Part shown: positions 16,094 to 24,416 of the stretch, in pieces
Layout: each line of letters starts with the position of its first letter
Numbering within the stretch: the stretch's first letter is position 1
From: Paraburkholderia silvatlantica
GTDB taxonomy: Bacteria; Pseudomonadota; Gammaproteobacteria; Burkholderiales; Burkholderiaceae
Assembly: GCF_003096715.1 (NCBI RefSeq)
Contig: NZ_QEOL01000004.1
Coordinates: 186,001-250,000, forward strand
DNA: 64,000 nt
Direction of reading: 5' to 3'
Program-made: the position numbers and the translations under genes
The notes under the pieces: model-generated
Database searches by the model: none
The model's input: only the letters and a program-made list of their open reading frames with translations
What the model was told of the DNA's origin: nothing

Positions 16094-17791
16094 TTAGCTG
16101 TCGCGGCGTGCGCCACGCGGGCCGTCGTTACGGCGCGCGCCGTAACCGCCACCGCCTTCGCGCGAGCGGCCGTAGCCTTCGCGTTGCTGGCCGTAGCCGC
16201 CGCGGTTGCCTTCGCCGCCGCGCGAGCCGCCGCCGAAGCCGCCTTCACGCGAACCGTAGCCGCCTTCGCGGGCGCCGTAGCCGCCGCGCGAGCCTTCCGG
16301 CTTGTTGCCCCAGCTGTTGCCGTTACGATCGCCGCCGTTGCCGCCACGGGCGCCGTAGCCACCCGGCTTGCCGTTACCGTTGCCGAAGCGACGGCCACCG
16401 CCATTGCCGCCACCCGGACGGCCGCGGCCGCCGAAGCCGCGGTTGGCCGGCGGCGCCTTGCGCGGCTCGAAACCTTCCACGACGTTCACGGGCAGCGTCG
16501 AGCGCACGAAGCGCTCGATGCGCTTGAGCGCGCCTTGCTCGGCGTGATGCACGAGGCTCACTGCCACACCCGAGCGACCTGCGCGGCCGGTACGGCCGAT
16601 ACGGTGCACGTAGTCTTCGGCGAACTTCGGCAGGTCGTAGTTGAAGACGTGCGTGATGCCGGGGATGTCGATGCCGCGCGCCGCGACGTCGGTCGCGACG
16701 AGCACGCGCACGCGACGCTCGCGCAGCGCACGGATCGTGCGGTTACGCGCGCCTTGCGGCAGGTCGCCGTGCAGCGCGGCGCTTTCGAAGCCAGCGTCGG
16801 CGAGCTTGCCGGCGAGTTGGTCGGCATCCATCTTCGTTGCGGTGAACACGATCGCCTGGTCGAGGCTCTCGGCGCGCAGCAGGTGGTCGAGCAGACGATC
16901 CTTGTGATCGCGGTCGTCCACGTAGTGCACGGTCTGCGCGATGTTCGAGTTTGCCTCGACCTTGCGCACGATCTCGATACGCTCCGGGTCCTTCAACAGG
17001 CGGCCGGTGATCGAAGCGATCTTGCCGTCGAGCGTGGCCGAGAACAGCATCGTCTGACGCGTTTCGGGCGTAGCGGCGACGATCGTGTCGATGTCGTCGA
17101 TGAAGCCCATGTCGAGCATGCGGTCGGCTTCGTCGAGCACGAGCATCTTGAGTTCGGACAGATCGATGCGGCCGCGCTCGAGGTGATCGAGCAGACGGCC
17201 CGGGGTCGCCACGAGAATCTCGGGGTTCTTCGCGAGCAGCATCAGCTGCTGGCCGTACGCCACGCCGCCGAGAATGCTGACCGTGCGCAGACGGCGCAGA
17301 TGCTTGCCGTACGTCGAAGCGGCCGTGGTCACCTGCATGGCGAGCTCACGCGTGGGCGTGAGGACGAGCAGACCGGGGCGTGCCACCGGTTGCGGGCGGC
17401 GCTGGCGGCGATCGCCTTGCTGGCCGTTCGCGCCTTGCGGGCGCGGCTCGCGCGGCTGCGCGGCCTGGGTTTTCTGGATCTGCGCGAAGCGCTCGATGGC
17501 GGGCAGCATGAACGCAGCGGTCTTGCCCGAACCGGTCGGGCTCGAGACCAGCAGGTCGCGGCCGGCGATGGCGACAGGAATGGCGCGTTCCTGCACGGGC
17601 GTCGGGGCTTTGTAGCCCGCTGCGATCAGCGCGGAGACGATCTCCGGCGACAGACCGAGCGACGCGAATGCCGAACCGTCGGTCGCTTCGGCGGCCTGCG
17701 CGGGGGCTTCAGCGGAAGCGTCGGCGGCGGAGAGGCCGAGGGCCTGATCGGCGATTGCGTCCAGGGGGCTTTGGGTATTGCTCGAAGTCAT
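16094..17791 (-). CDS. rhlE: DEAD-box ATP-dependent RNA helicase (RhlE-like)
   Basis: Unwinds structured RNA in the cytosol, with likely roles in ribosome assembly and the cold response. It has 565 residues. Visible are the Q-motif region FASLGLSP...PTPVQ, Walker A SSPTGSGKT, DEAD in LVLDEADRMLD, SAT in LFSATLDG, and motif VI HRIGRTGRAGR. From about residue 445 the chain becomes a Gly/Arg/Asn/Tyr-rich tail with repeated GYGAREGG-type units, which in this family promotes RNA binding. A hydrophilic Ala/Glu N-terminal extension precedes the core. The start is ATG at 17791, with AAGGA upstream after a leader of about 290 bases. It has a clear terminator and is monocistronic. Confidence 0.94.
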   Translation of the reverse strand: MTSSNTQSPLDAIADQALGLSAADASAEAPAQAAEATDGSAFASLGLSPEIVSALIAAGYKAPTPVQERAIPVAIAGRDLLVSSPTGSGKTAAFMLPAIERFAQIQKTQAAQPREPRPQGANGQQGDRRQRRPQPVARPGLLVLTPTRELAMQVTTAASTYGKHLRRLRTVSILGGVAYGQQLMLLAKNPEILVATPGRLLDHLERGRIDLSELKMLVLDEADRMLDMGFIDDIDTIVAATPETRQTMLFSATLDGKIASITGRLLKDPERIEIVRKVEANSNIAQTVHYVDDRDHKDRLLDHLLRAESLDQAIVFTATKMDADQLAGKLADAGFESAALHGDLPQGARNRTIRALRERRVRVLVATDVAARGIDIPGITHVFNYDLPKFAEDYVHRIGRTGRAGRSGVAVSLVHHAEQGALKRIERFVRSTLPVNVVEGFEPRKAPPANRGFGGRGRPGGGNGGGRRFGNGNGKPGGYGARGGNGGDRNGNSWGNKPEGSRGGYGAREGGYGSREGGFGGGSRGGEGNRGGYGQQREGYGRSREGGGGYGARRNDGPRGARRDS

Positions 17792-18142
17792 GAAAATCCT
17801 TGTTACACAGGAAATAGAACGTCGGCGCCAATCGGCATACCCAAGTCGTCGGATTGTGCGAACAAATCGAAAAACGGGGGCAATCCGCCCACAATGGCGG
17901 ATTTTTCGTTAGAAGCTGTTTTGGGTGCGACTTGAGCCGGGATTGGCCAGTCGCCAGCCTGATACTTGACGGCCCAAAAACAGGGCCACGGCAGGAGGGG
18001 ACAGGTTCTAAACTGGATTGGAGCTTAACGCTACGAGGCGTCGCGCTGATCGAACGAGCGACCGGAGCGCAACGCAGCGCGCAGTATATCTCGTTTTGTT
18101 GCGGCGCGCCAGAGCGACGCACTCTCAGGACACGGGTCGGCG
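17792..18142 (-). promoter_or_regulatory. Long leader and promoter region of the helicase gene
   Basis: No gene is present. On the minus strand a -10-like TATACT lies at 18083-18088, giving a possible 5' leader of about 290 bases. The leader contains a GGCCC...GGGCC hairpin near 17971 and the stem at 17882-17903. A long structured leader is common for cold-induced or autoregulated helicases. The -35 box is weak. Confidence 0.45.
17882..17907 (+). terminator. Terminator-like hairpin facing the plus strand inside the helicase leader
   Basis: AATCCGCC (17882-17889) pairs with GGCGGATT (17896-17903), and the T run of GGATTTTTCG follows on the plus strand. On the minus strand (the sense of the helicase) there is no T run directly after the stem. 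It would therefore stop antisense transcription, or act as a leader stem. Confidence 0.5.
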
Positions 18143-18182
18143 GCGTGACGGCGGCTGGCGGAGCGGCCCGCCGCCGTCACGC
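18143..18182 (-). terminator. Strong hairpin downstream of the acyl-CoA-binding protein gene
   Basis: GCGTGACGGCGG (18143-18154) and CCGCCGTCACGC (18171-18182) make a perfect 12-bp stem with a 16-base loop, starting 22 bases after the stop codon at 18205. No T run follows on the minus strand. Confidence 0.5.
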
Positions 18183-18204
18183 GCGCCTTTTCAGTTGCAC
18201 GGGT

Positions 18205-18474
18205 TCAACTCGTGGCGCCGCTCTTGAGCGATTCGACGAGTTCGACGTATTGCTGCATGGCCGTTTCCTGCGCGGTGCCTTGCAGCGCGGCCCACGCTTC
18301 GTACTTGTACTTGCCGACGATATCGGTGAAGCCGGGCTTGTCGCCCTGCACGTCGCCTTCGGTGGCCTGCTTGAAGAGCGCATAGAGGCGCAGCAGCGTC
18401 AGATTGCCGGGACGCTCCGGCAGCTGCTGCACGTCTTGCTGGGCTTGGGCGAACTGTGTGTTCACGTCGCTCAT
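18205..18474 (-). CDS. Acyl-CoA-binding protein (ACBP family)
   Basis: A small soluble four-helix protein of 89 residues that binds long-chain acyl-CoA thioesters. The characteristic ligand-contact motifs are visible: LLRLYALFKQATEGD in helix 2 and KYEAWAALQG in helix 3. The length matches the eukaryotic single-domain ACBP. The start is ATG at 18474 with GGAGG upstream. It is divergent from tsaB. Such proteins are widespread in eukaryotes but patchy in bacteria, occurring mainly in beta- and some other proteobacteria; the bacterial role is likely to be acyl-CoA buffering for lipid metabolism or beta-oxidation. Confidence 0.92.
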   Translation of the reverse strand: MSDVNTQFAQAQQDVQQLPERPGNLTLLRLYALFKQATEGDVQGDKPGFTDIVGKYKYEAWAALQGTAQETAMQQYVELVESLKSGATS

Positions 18475-18663
18475 GGTGGTTTCCTCCGCATGGTGGTTCA
18501 GGTCAGCGCGCCGATGGTAGCAGTGCAATCCCCGCAAAAGCTGGAGCGATTCCTCCACTCGCGCCGGGCACGGGGGAGCCGGAAGAGGCCATGACGCGTG
18601 TGCATGCGCCAGTTGGCGAGAGCCCTGGGCCGGCGCGGGGGGCGGGGCATTACAATAGCGCTC

Positions 18664-19479
18664 ATGACCGAAACCGTGTTGCTTGCCCTCGATACTTCGA
18701 CCGAATATTGCTCGGTCGCGCTGCTTCGCGTCGCCCCCGGCGGCGCAGATTGTTCTCCCTGCCCTGGCGGCGAGACTGCCTGGGCGTCGCGCTCGGAAGT
18801 CAGCGTCTGGGTGCGCCACGAAGCCACCGGCGCCGTCTCCAGCACGCGGCTGCTGCCGGCCATCGGCGAATTGTTCGACGAAGCCGGCCTCACGCTCGCC
18901 GACTGCGACGCAATCGCGTTCGGCGCGGGCCCCGGCTCCTTCACGGGGCTGCGCACGGCGACGGGCGTGGCTCAAGGGCTCGCGTTCGGCCTCGATATCC
19001 CGGTGGTGCCCGTGGGCACGCTGCTCGTGTGCGCGGAGAGCGCGCGGCTGCGCGATCCCGCCGCGACCCGCGTGCTGGCCGCGCTCGATGCGCGCATGGA
19101 CGAAGCCTACTGGGCCGACTACGCGTGGGACGCCGCAGCCGGCGACTGGCGTACGCTGCAGGCGGCATCGCTCGACTCGCCGGAGCACATCGCCGCGCCC
19201 GACGCGCCGTTCACGCTGGCGGGCAACGCCGCCGCCGCGTTCGGCGCGCGCCTGACGGCCGCCGCCGCCGCGCGCGCGATCGACGCCGAGGCGCTCCCGC
19301 ACGCGTTGCCGCTGGCGCACGCGGCGTTGCGCGCGTATCGCGCGGGCCGCACGCAACCGGCGGACCAGGCCGCGCCCGAATACGTGCGCAACAAGGTCGC
19401 CCAGACCACGGCCGAACGCCTCGCCGCGAAGGCCGCCGCGCACCGTGGCGCGGGCGAAGGCGGCGAGGGCGCGCAATGA
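18664..19479 (+). CDS. tsaB: tRNA threonylcarbamoyladenosine biosynthesis protein TsaB
   Basis: A partner of TsaD in making t6A at position 37 of ANN-decoding tRNAs. It has 271 residues, somewhat longer than the E. coli protein. The ASKHA-fold start LLALDTSTEYCSVALL and the conserved GAGPGSFTGLRTATGVAQGLAF are plain. It is a paralogue of TsaD lacking the metal-binding His residues. The start is ATG at 18664. The stop overlaps the start of rimI by four bases (ATGA). An Ala-rich insertion near residues 190-215 accounts for part of the extra length. Confidence 0.95.
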   Translation: MTETVLLALDTSTEYCSVALLRVAPGGADCSPCPGGETAWASRSEVSVWVRHEATGAVSSTRLLPAIGELFDEAGLTLADCDAIAFGAGPGSFTGLRTATGVAQGLAFGLDIPVVPVGTLLVCAESARLRDPAATRVLAALDARMDEAYWADYAWDAAAGDWRTLQAASLDSPEHIAAPDAPFTLAGNAAAAFGARLTAAAAARAIDAEALPHALPLAHAALRAYRAGRTQPADQAAPEYVRNKVAQTTAERLAAKAAAHRGAGEGGEGAQ

Positions 19480-19970
19480 GCGGCGTGCTCATGACCGACC
19501 GCTATCTGTCGCCGATGACCGAAAGCGACCTGGACGAAGTCGCGATCGTCGAGCGCTCGGCGTATGAGTTTCCGTGGTCGCGGGGCAACTTCGAAGACTC
19601 GCTGCGCAATGGCTATTACGGTCTGTGCATGCGCCACGTCACGGGCACGCTGATCGGCTATTGCGTGCTGATGCCCGTGGTCGACGAGATGCATCTGCTG
19701 AATCTTTGCGTCGCGCCGCCGGCACAGGGCGCGGGCGCGGGGCTCGCGATGCTGCGCGAGGCGGTACGCATTGCACGCACGCAGGGTCTCGAAGGCTTGC
19801 TGCTCGAAGTCCGGCCTTCGAATCACCGGGCAATCCGGCTGTACGAACAGTTCGGCTTCGTCACGATCGGCCGTCGCAAGAACTACTATCCGGCGAGGCA
19901 TCACAGCCGCGAGGACGCACTCGTGATGCGTTTTTCTTTTGCAGGGGAGGGCGCGGATGCCGCTCGATGA
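19476..19970 (+). CDS. rimI: Ribosomal protein S18 alanine N-acetyltransferase
   Basis: A GNAT enzyme of 164 residues that acetylates the N-terminal Ala of ribosomal protein S18. Acetyl-CoA motif A is seen in LLNLCVAPPAQGAGAGLAML (the usual QxxGxG/A), and the C-terminal part has VRPSNHRAIRLYEQFGFVTIGRRKNYY, a near-signature of RimI with its product-site Tyr. The start is ATG at 19476, overlapping the tsaB stop. tsaB-rimI pairs are conserved across bacteria. The last residues overlap the start of the glycosylase gene, implying one operon of four genes. Confidence 0.95.
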   Translation: MSGVLMTDRYLSPMTESDLDEVAIVERSAYEFPWSRGNFEDSLRNGYYGLCMRHVTGTLIGYCVLMPVVDEMHLLNLCVAPPAQGAGAGLAMLREAVRIARTQGLEGLLLEVRPSNHRAIRLYEQFGFVTIGRRKNYYPARHHSREDALVMRFSFAGEGADAAR

Positions 19971-20904
19971 GATCGCGCTGGAGGAGCTTGGGCTCGCGCC
20001 GCGCTGGGTGCGCAAAGGGGCGCGGGCGCGGTTGATAGCGCCGCTCGAAGCGGCTCGCGAAGACGAGGCCGTTGCGCCGTCGTCCGCGGCGACACGTGCC
20101 GAAGCCGAAGCGCCGGCGGCGCCGGTGATGCAAACGACGCGTCCGGCCGCTGCGCCGCAGCCGCAACCCGTTGCGCGCGCCGCTTCGCCATCGAAGCCCG
20201 CGCCGCATGCATCCGGCGAACCGCCGCCCCTCGCCGACGAAGATTTCGCCTGGTTCGACGCTGCGGCCGAGCCGGTTCTGCCACACGACGCCGAACCGGC
20301 TCAGGCTGGCGGCGCGCCGCGCAACGACGTCGCGACGCTCGACTGGGACGCGCTCGCCGAACGCGTGGCCTCGTGTACGCGCTGCCGTCTGTGCGAGAAA
20401 CGCACCAACACCGTGTTCGGCGTGGGCGATCGCGAGGCCGACTGGATGCTGATCGGCGAGGCGCCCGGCGAGAACGAGGACCGCCAGGGCGAGCCTTTCG
20501 TCGGCCAGGCCGGCAAGCTGCTCGACAACATGCTGCGCGCCCTCTCGCTCGCGCGCGGCGAGAACGTCTATATTGCGAACGTGATCAAGTGCCGGCCGCC
20601 CGGCAACCGCAATCCGGAGCCCGACGAGGTCGCGCGCTGCGAGCCGTATCTGCAGCGTCAGGTGGCGCTCGTGAAACCGAAGATCATCGTCGCGCTCGGG
20701 CGTTTCGCGGCGCAAAGCCTGCTCAAGACTGACGGCAGCATCGCGTCGCTGCGCGGACGCGTCCACGAGTACGAGGGCGTGCCCGTCATCGTCACCTATC
20801 ACCCCGCTTATTTGCTGCGCAGCCTGCACGACAAGGCGAAGGCCTGGACCGACCTCTGCCTCGCGCGCGACACCTGGCGCGCGGCGTCCGGCGGCGGGCG
20901 ATGA
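19957..20904 (+). CDS. Uracil-DNA glycosylase, family 4 (iron-sulfur)
   Basis: Removes uracil from DNA. It has 315 residues, of which the family 4 core is about 190. The 4Fe-4S ligands are visible as Cys140 and Cys143 (CTRC), Cys212 and Cys228. The catalytic motif A region GEAPGENEDRQGEPFVGQAG starts near residue 167, and motif B is HPAYLLRS. An N-terminal segment begins with IALEELGLAPRWVRKG, then about 100 residues of Ala/Pro-rich linker before the core. The start is ATG at 19957 with GGGGAGG upstream. It overlaps both rimI (14 bases) and the DUF1853 gene (4 bases). Confidence 0.93.
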   Translation: MPLDEIALEELGLAPRWVRKGARARLIAPLEAAREDEAVAPSSAATRAEAEAPAAPVMQTTRPAAAPQPQPVARAASPSKPAPHASGEPPPLADEDFAWFDAAAEPVLPHDAEPAQAGGAPRNDVATLDWDALAERVASCTRCRLCEKRTNTVFGVGDREADWMLIGEAPGENEDRQGEPFVGQAGKLLDNMLRALSLARGENVYIANVIKCRPPGNRNPEPDEVARCEPYLQRQVALVKPKIIVALGRFAAQSLLKTDGSIASLRGRVHEYEGVPVIVTYHPAYLLRSLHDKAKAWTDLCLARDTWRAASGGGR

Positions 20905-21947
20905 ACGCCGCGCGGCCCGCGGACGTGTCCGGTGCCCAATGTGCCGGGGGCGACGGCGGCCCGCAAGATGAGGCTGGATCGGAGCGCCTCGCCGGTGCAG
21001 GCGCAAGCCGCGACATCATCGATCGCCTCGCCGATCCGGCCGTGCGCGATCTCGCGTGGCTGCTTTTCAGCGCCGATCTGTTGCGTGCGCAACCACCGCT
21101 CGCACCGCTCGCGCAATGGTGCGCCAATGCCGCTGAAGCGCGCGCCACGCGGGACTGGCTCGCGCAACTCGATCGCGATCCGGCGCAGCTGCACGAAGCG
21201 CTCATGGCCGCGCCGACGCACCGTCTTGGCCGCTATGCCGAAAACTTGCTGGGATGGTTTCTCGCGCACGGACCGGCGGCGCAGCTCGTCGCGCAGAACG
21301 TGCCGCTGCGGCGTGCGGGACTCACGCTCGGCGAGTGCGACTTTCTCGTGCGCACGCGCGCCGGCGAGCGTCTGCATTGGGAATTGGCGGTGAAGTGCTA
21401 CTTGCACGCAGGACCGGGCGATGACGCGCGTGCGTCGCTCGCCGAATTCGTCGGGCCGAATCTGCGCGATCGCTTCGATCTGAAACTCACGCATCTGCGC
21501 GACCATCAACTGCGGTTGAGCGCGCGCGAGGAATTCGCCTCGCTGGGTTACCAAGGCCAGTGGCTCGCGCAGATGTTCGTGAAAGGCTGGCTTTTCTATC
21601 GGGCGGGAGAGGCGGCGCCGTCACGCGTGCAAGACGCCCCCGAGCTGGCCGCAGATCATGGGCGCGGCTGGTGGGCGACGCGCTCGGACTGGCCGGCGTT
21701 CGCCGGGCAACAGGCGGCTGATGGCTGGAGCGTGCTGCCAAGGCTCGCGTGGCTCGCGCCGCGCAGGCTGGCGGCTGCGCCCTGCGTCGACCCCGACGCG
21801 TTAGTCGATGCGCTAACCCGGCCCGACGAGCCCGTGCTGATCGCGGCATTCACGGCCGACAGCACAGGCGGCTACCGCGAACAGTCGCGCGGCTTCATCG
21901 TTCCCGACGACTGGCCTGCGCGCGCCGCGGCATTTGCACGTCAATGA
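20901..21947 (+). CDS. DUF1853 family protein
   Basis: A protein of 348 residues of unknown function. It matches what I know of DUF1853: the conserved stretch HRLGRYAENLLGWFLAH, then LGECDFLVRTRAGERLHWELAVKCYL. The Glu...ExK pattern (GECDFLV ... HWELAVKCYL) looks like a PD-(D/E)xK nuclease fold core; this is inference. The N-terminal 30 residues are Ala/Gly-rich. The start is ATG at 20901, overlapping the stop of the uracil-DNA glycosylase (ATGA). That coupling and the possible nuclease core hint at nucleic acid repair, but no function is established. Confidence 0.85.
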   Translation: MNAARPADVSGAQCAGGDGGPQDEAGSERLAGAGASRDIIDRLADPAVRDLAWLLFSADLLRAQPPLAPLAQWCANAAEARATRDWLAQLDRDPAQLHEALMAAPTHRLGRYAENLLGWFLAHGPAAQLVAQNVPLRRAGLTLGECDFLVRTRAGERLHWELAVKCYLHAGPGDDARASLAEFVGPNLRDRFDLKLTHLRDHQLRLSAREEFASLGYQGQWLAQMFVKGWLFYRAGEAAPSRVQDAPELAADHGRGWWATRSDWPAFAGQQAADGWSVLPRLAWLAPRRLAAAPCVDPDALVDALTRPDEPVLIAAFTADSTGGYREQSRGFIVPDDWPARAAAFARQ

Positions 21948-21963
21948 GCGCGCGCAAGCACGC

Positions 21964-22770
21964 TCACCACCAGCGCCAGAAATGATGCACGGGCCCGACG
22001 CCATGACCGACGTCGAGCCGCTCGCTGGCCACGAGCGCCGCCGTCAGATACTGCTTGGCTTCGGCGACGGCCGTGGCGAGCGCCCCGCGCTGTGGCCACA
22101 GTGCGGCAATGGCAGACGAGAGCGTGCAGCCCGTGCCGTGCGTATTCGTGACCGGCACGCGAGCGCCGGCCAGGCGCAGCGTGCCGCCGGCTTCGATGAG
22201 CCAGTCGGGGCTGTCCGCGCTCTCCAGATGGCCGCCTTTCATCAGCACCGCCTGCGCGCCGAGCGCGCGCAGCGCTTCGCCTTGCTCGACCATCGCGGCT
22301 TCGTCGGCGGCGGGCGCGACGCCGAGCAGCGCGGCGGCTTCCGGCAGGTTCGGCGTGACGACGCCCGCTAGCGGCAGCAGTTCTTCACGTAGCGCGGCGA
22401 CGGCTTCGGGCGCGAGCAGCGCGTGGTTGCTCTTCGAAATCATCACGGTATCGAGCACGACGCGCGCCGGCTGATGGCGGCGCAGCGCGTCGGCGACGGC
22501 GCGCACGATTGCCGCGTTGGCGAGCATGCCGATCTTCACGGCGTCGATGCGGATGTCCTCGAACACGGCGTCGAGCTGCGCGGTGACGAAACCCGCGTCG
22601 GGCGCGTGGATCGCGGTGACGCCGCGCGTGTTCTGCGCGGTGAGCGCCGTGATGACGCTCGCGCCGTAGGCGCCGAGCGCGGAGAACGCCTTGAGGTCGG
22701 CCTGGATGCCCGCGCCGCCGCCCGAGTCGGAGCCGGCGATCGTGAGAACGTTGAATATCGGTGAAGTCAT
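21964..22770 (-). CDS. thiD: Hydroxymethylpyrimidine / phosphomethylpyrimidine kinase
   Basis: Phosphorylates HMP and HMP-phosphate to make the pyrimidine half of thiamine. It has 268 residues, the usual length. The ribokinase-fold motifs are clear: IAGSDSGGGAGIQADLKAFSALG at the N-terminus, the DTVMISKSNHALL-type substrate loop, VTPNLPEA, and the C-terminal anion hole NTHGTGCTLSSAIAA with its catalytic Cys/Gly loop. The start is ATG at 22770. No other thiamine gene is adjacent. It converges with the DUF1853 gene, with only 16 bases between. Confidence 0.95.
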   Translation of the reverse strand: MTSPIFNVLTIAGSDSGGGAGIQADLKAFSALGAYGASVITALTAQNTRGVTAIHAPDAGFVTAQLDAVFEDIRIDAVKIGMLANAAIVRAVADALRRHQPARVVLDTVMISKSNHALLAPEAVAALREELLPLAGVVTPNLPEAAALLGVAPAADEAAMVEQGEALRALGAQAVLMKGGHLESADSPDWLIEAGGTLRLAGARVPVTNTHGTGCTLSSAIAALWPQRGALATAVAEAKQYLTAALVASERLDVGHGVGPVHHFWRWW

Positions 22771-22886
22771 GGCAGCGTCAGGTGCGCGTCGCGCGCGGCG
22801 GGGTCGGGTTGCCGTGCCGCGCGTGCGCAGGAAAGGATCGATTCGGCAGACGCGGTGGCCGGACGGTGGGCCCACAGGCGCGAGCG

Positions 22887-24197
22887 TCAATGCCTGTGAT
22901 TCTCGCCGATCAGCGCGACCGAGTCGAACGAGCGTTGATTTGCCTGGTGGCGGCGCATCACGAGCCACATCATCAGACAGACAAAGGTGCCGAACAGCAC
23001 GATCACGATGGTCACCGGCACGTCGAGCCAGACGAGCACGGCGTAGAGGCACAGCATCACGAGCACCGAGAGGTTCTCGTTGAAGTTCTGCACGGCGATG
23101 GAGTGGCCGGCGGAGAGCAGCACGTGGCCGCGGTGCTGAAGCAGCGCGTTCATCGGCACGACGAAGAAGCCGGACAGGCCGCCCACGACCATGAGGAAGA
23201 GGTAGGCGAAAATCAGGTAGCCGGGAATGCGCATGTGGCCGATATGCAGGCCCCAATGCGGCGGAAGGAGATGGCGCGTGTAGAACGCCATGAGCATGAC
23301 GGCAAGACCCATGACGATGCCGACCGGCAGCACCGAGAGCGACTTCTTGAGCGGCACGCGCGCGGCCGCGATCATGGCGCCGGCTGCCACGCCCACGGCC
23401 ACCACGGCCTGGAGCACCGCGCCCTCGGAGAGCGACATGCCGAGCGAGACTTCGGCCCACTTGAGCACGATGAATTGCAGCGTCGCGCCCGCGCCCCAGA
23501 AGAGCGTCGTGACCGCGAGCGAGATCTGGCCCAGCTTGTCGTGCCAGAGCGTGTTGAAGCAGTCGGCGAAATCGGTGATGAGGCGGATGACACCGTGCTG
23601 CTGGCGCGGGTAGCGCGCGCCGGTGTCGGGAATGCGCAGATTGAAGAGGGCGGCGATCACGTAAATCACCATGATGACGACCATCGCGGCTTCGGCGGGT
23701 GTGCTGATCGCGGCGGGCGTATGGCGAAGCACATGCGAGGCGATGTGGGGGCTGATCAACGCGCCGCCGAGTACGGTGCCGAGGATGATCGAGCCGACTG
23801 TCGTGCCTTCGATCCAGCCGTTGGCGGCGACGAGGCGCTCAGGCGGCAGCAACTCGGTCAGGATGCCATACTTGGCGGGCGAATAGGCCGCCGCGCCGAA
23901 GCCCACTACGCCATAGGCGAACAACGGGTGGGTGCCTGCCAGCATCATGGCGCAGCCCACGACCTTGATCGTGTTCGTGATGAACATCACGCGGCCCTTG
24001 GGGCGGGAATCTGCGAAGGCGCCGACGAAGGCGGCAAGAACGACGTAGGAGAGGACGAAGAACAGCTTGAGCAGCGGCGTCATCCAGTTCGGGGCGTGGA
24101 GGTCTTTCAGCAGTGCAATTGCAGCGATGAGGAGCGCATTGTCGGCCAACGACGAAAAAAACTGCGCGGCCATGATGGTGTAAAAGCCTTTTTTCAT
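22887..24197 (-). CDS. lplT: Lysophospholipid transporter LplT
   Basis: A major facilitator protein of 436 residues with about 12 membrane segments. In the family it flips lysophosphatidylethanolamine and lysophosphatidylglycerol inward for reacylation. The N-terminus FYTIMAAQFFSSLADNALLIAAIALL and the motif AFADSRPKGRVMFITNTIK are characteristic. In E. coli lplT adjoins aas (acyltransferase); here no aas is present and the neighbour is the divergent alanine racemase gene. The start is ATG at 24197. The C-terminal residues are His/Asn-rich and cytoplasmic. Confidence 0.93.
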   Translation of the reverse strand: MKKGFYTIMAAQFFSSLADNALLIAAIALLKDLHAPNWMTPLLKLFFVLSYVVLAAFVGAFADSRPKGRVMFITNTIKVVGCAMMLAGTHPLFAYGVVGFGAAAYSPAKYGILTELLPPERLVAANGWIEGTTVGSIILGTVLGGALISPHIASHVLRHTPAAISTPAEAAMVVIMVIYVIAALFNLRIPDTGARYPRQQHGVIRLITDFADCFNTLWHDKLGQISLAVTTLFWGAGATLQFIVLKWAEVSLGMSLSEGAVLQAVVAVGVAAGAMIAAARVPLKKSLSVLPVGIVMGLAVMLMAFYTRHLLPPHWGLHIGHMRIPGYLIFAYLFLMVVGGLSGFFVVPMNALLQHRGHVLLSAGHSIAVQNFNENLSVLVMLCLYAVLVWLDVPVTIVIVLFGTFVCLMMWLVMRRHQANQRSFDSVALIGENHRH

Positions 24198-24416
24198 CTG
24201 ATGCGATGCTTTCCTCGCTGCGGTCCGTCCGCCCCGGACGGGTGGGAGGCATCCGGGCTTATTACGTTCGAAATGGGTTGTGCGCAGGGCTTTATATCAT
24301 GAAAATAGGTGCATTCGGACTAGCACAATCCTTGAGCGCCCGTCAGGCGGGCCTGCGGGGCGCTGAAAACACCCTGTAAGCTCCTGATTCGAAAGCGTCT
24401 TTGCGAAAAATCTCCC

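Noticed and set aside
15900..16413. Ala/Thr-rich minus-strand frame downstream of and overlapping the helicase end
   Set aside because: It is a shadow of the Gly-rich helicase tail in another frame and has no family similarity or ribosome site.
22761..24302. 513-codon plus-strand frame rich in His/Glu/Asp
   Set aside because: It is antisense to lplT, whose membrane segments and family motifs are unmistakable; the charged composition is that of a complement frame.
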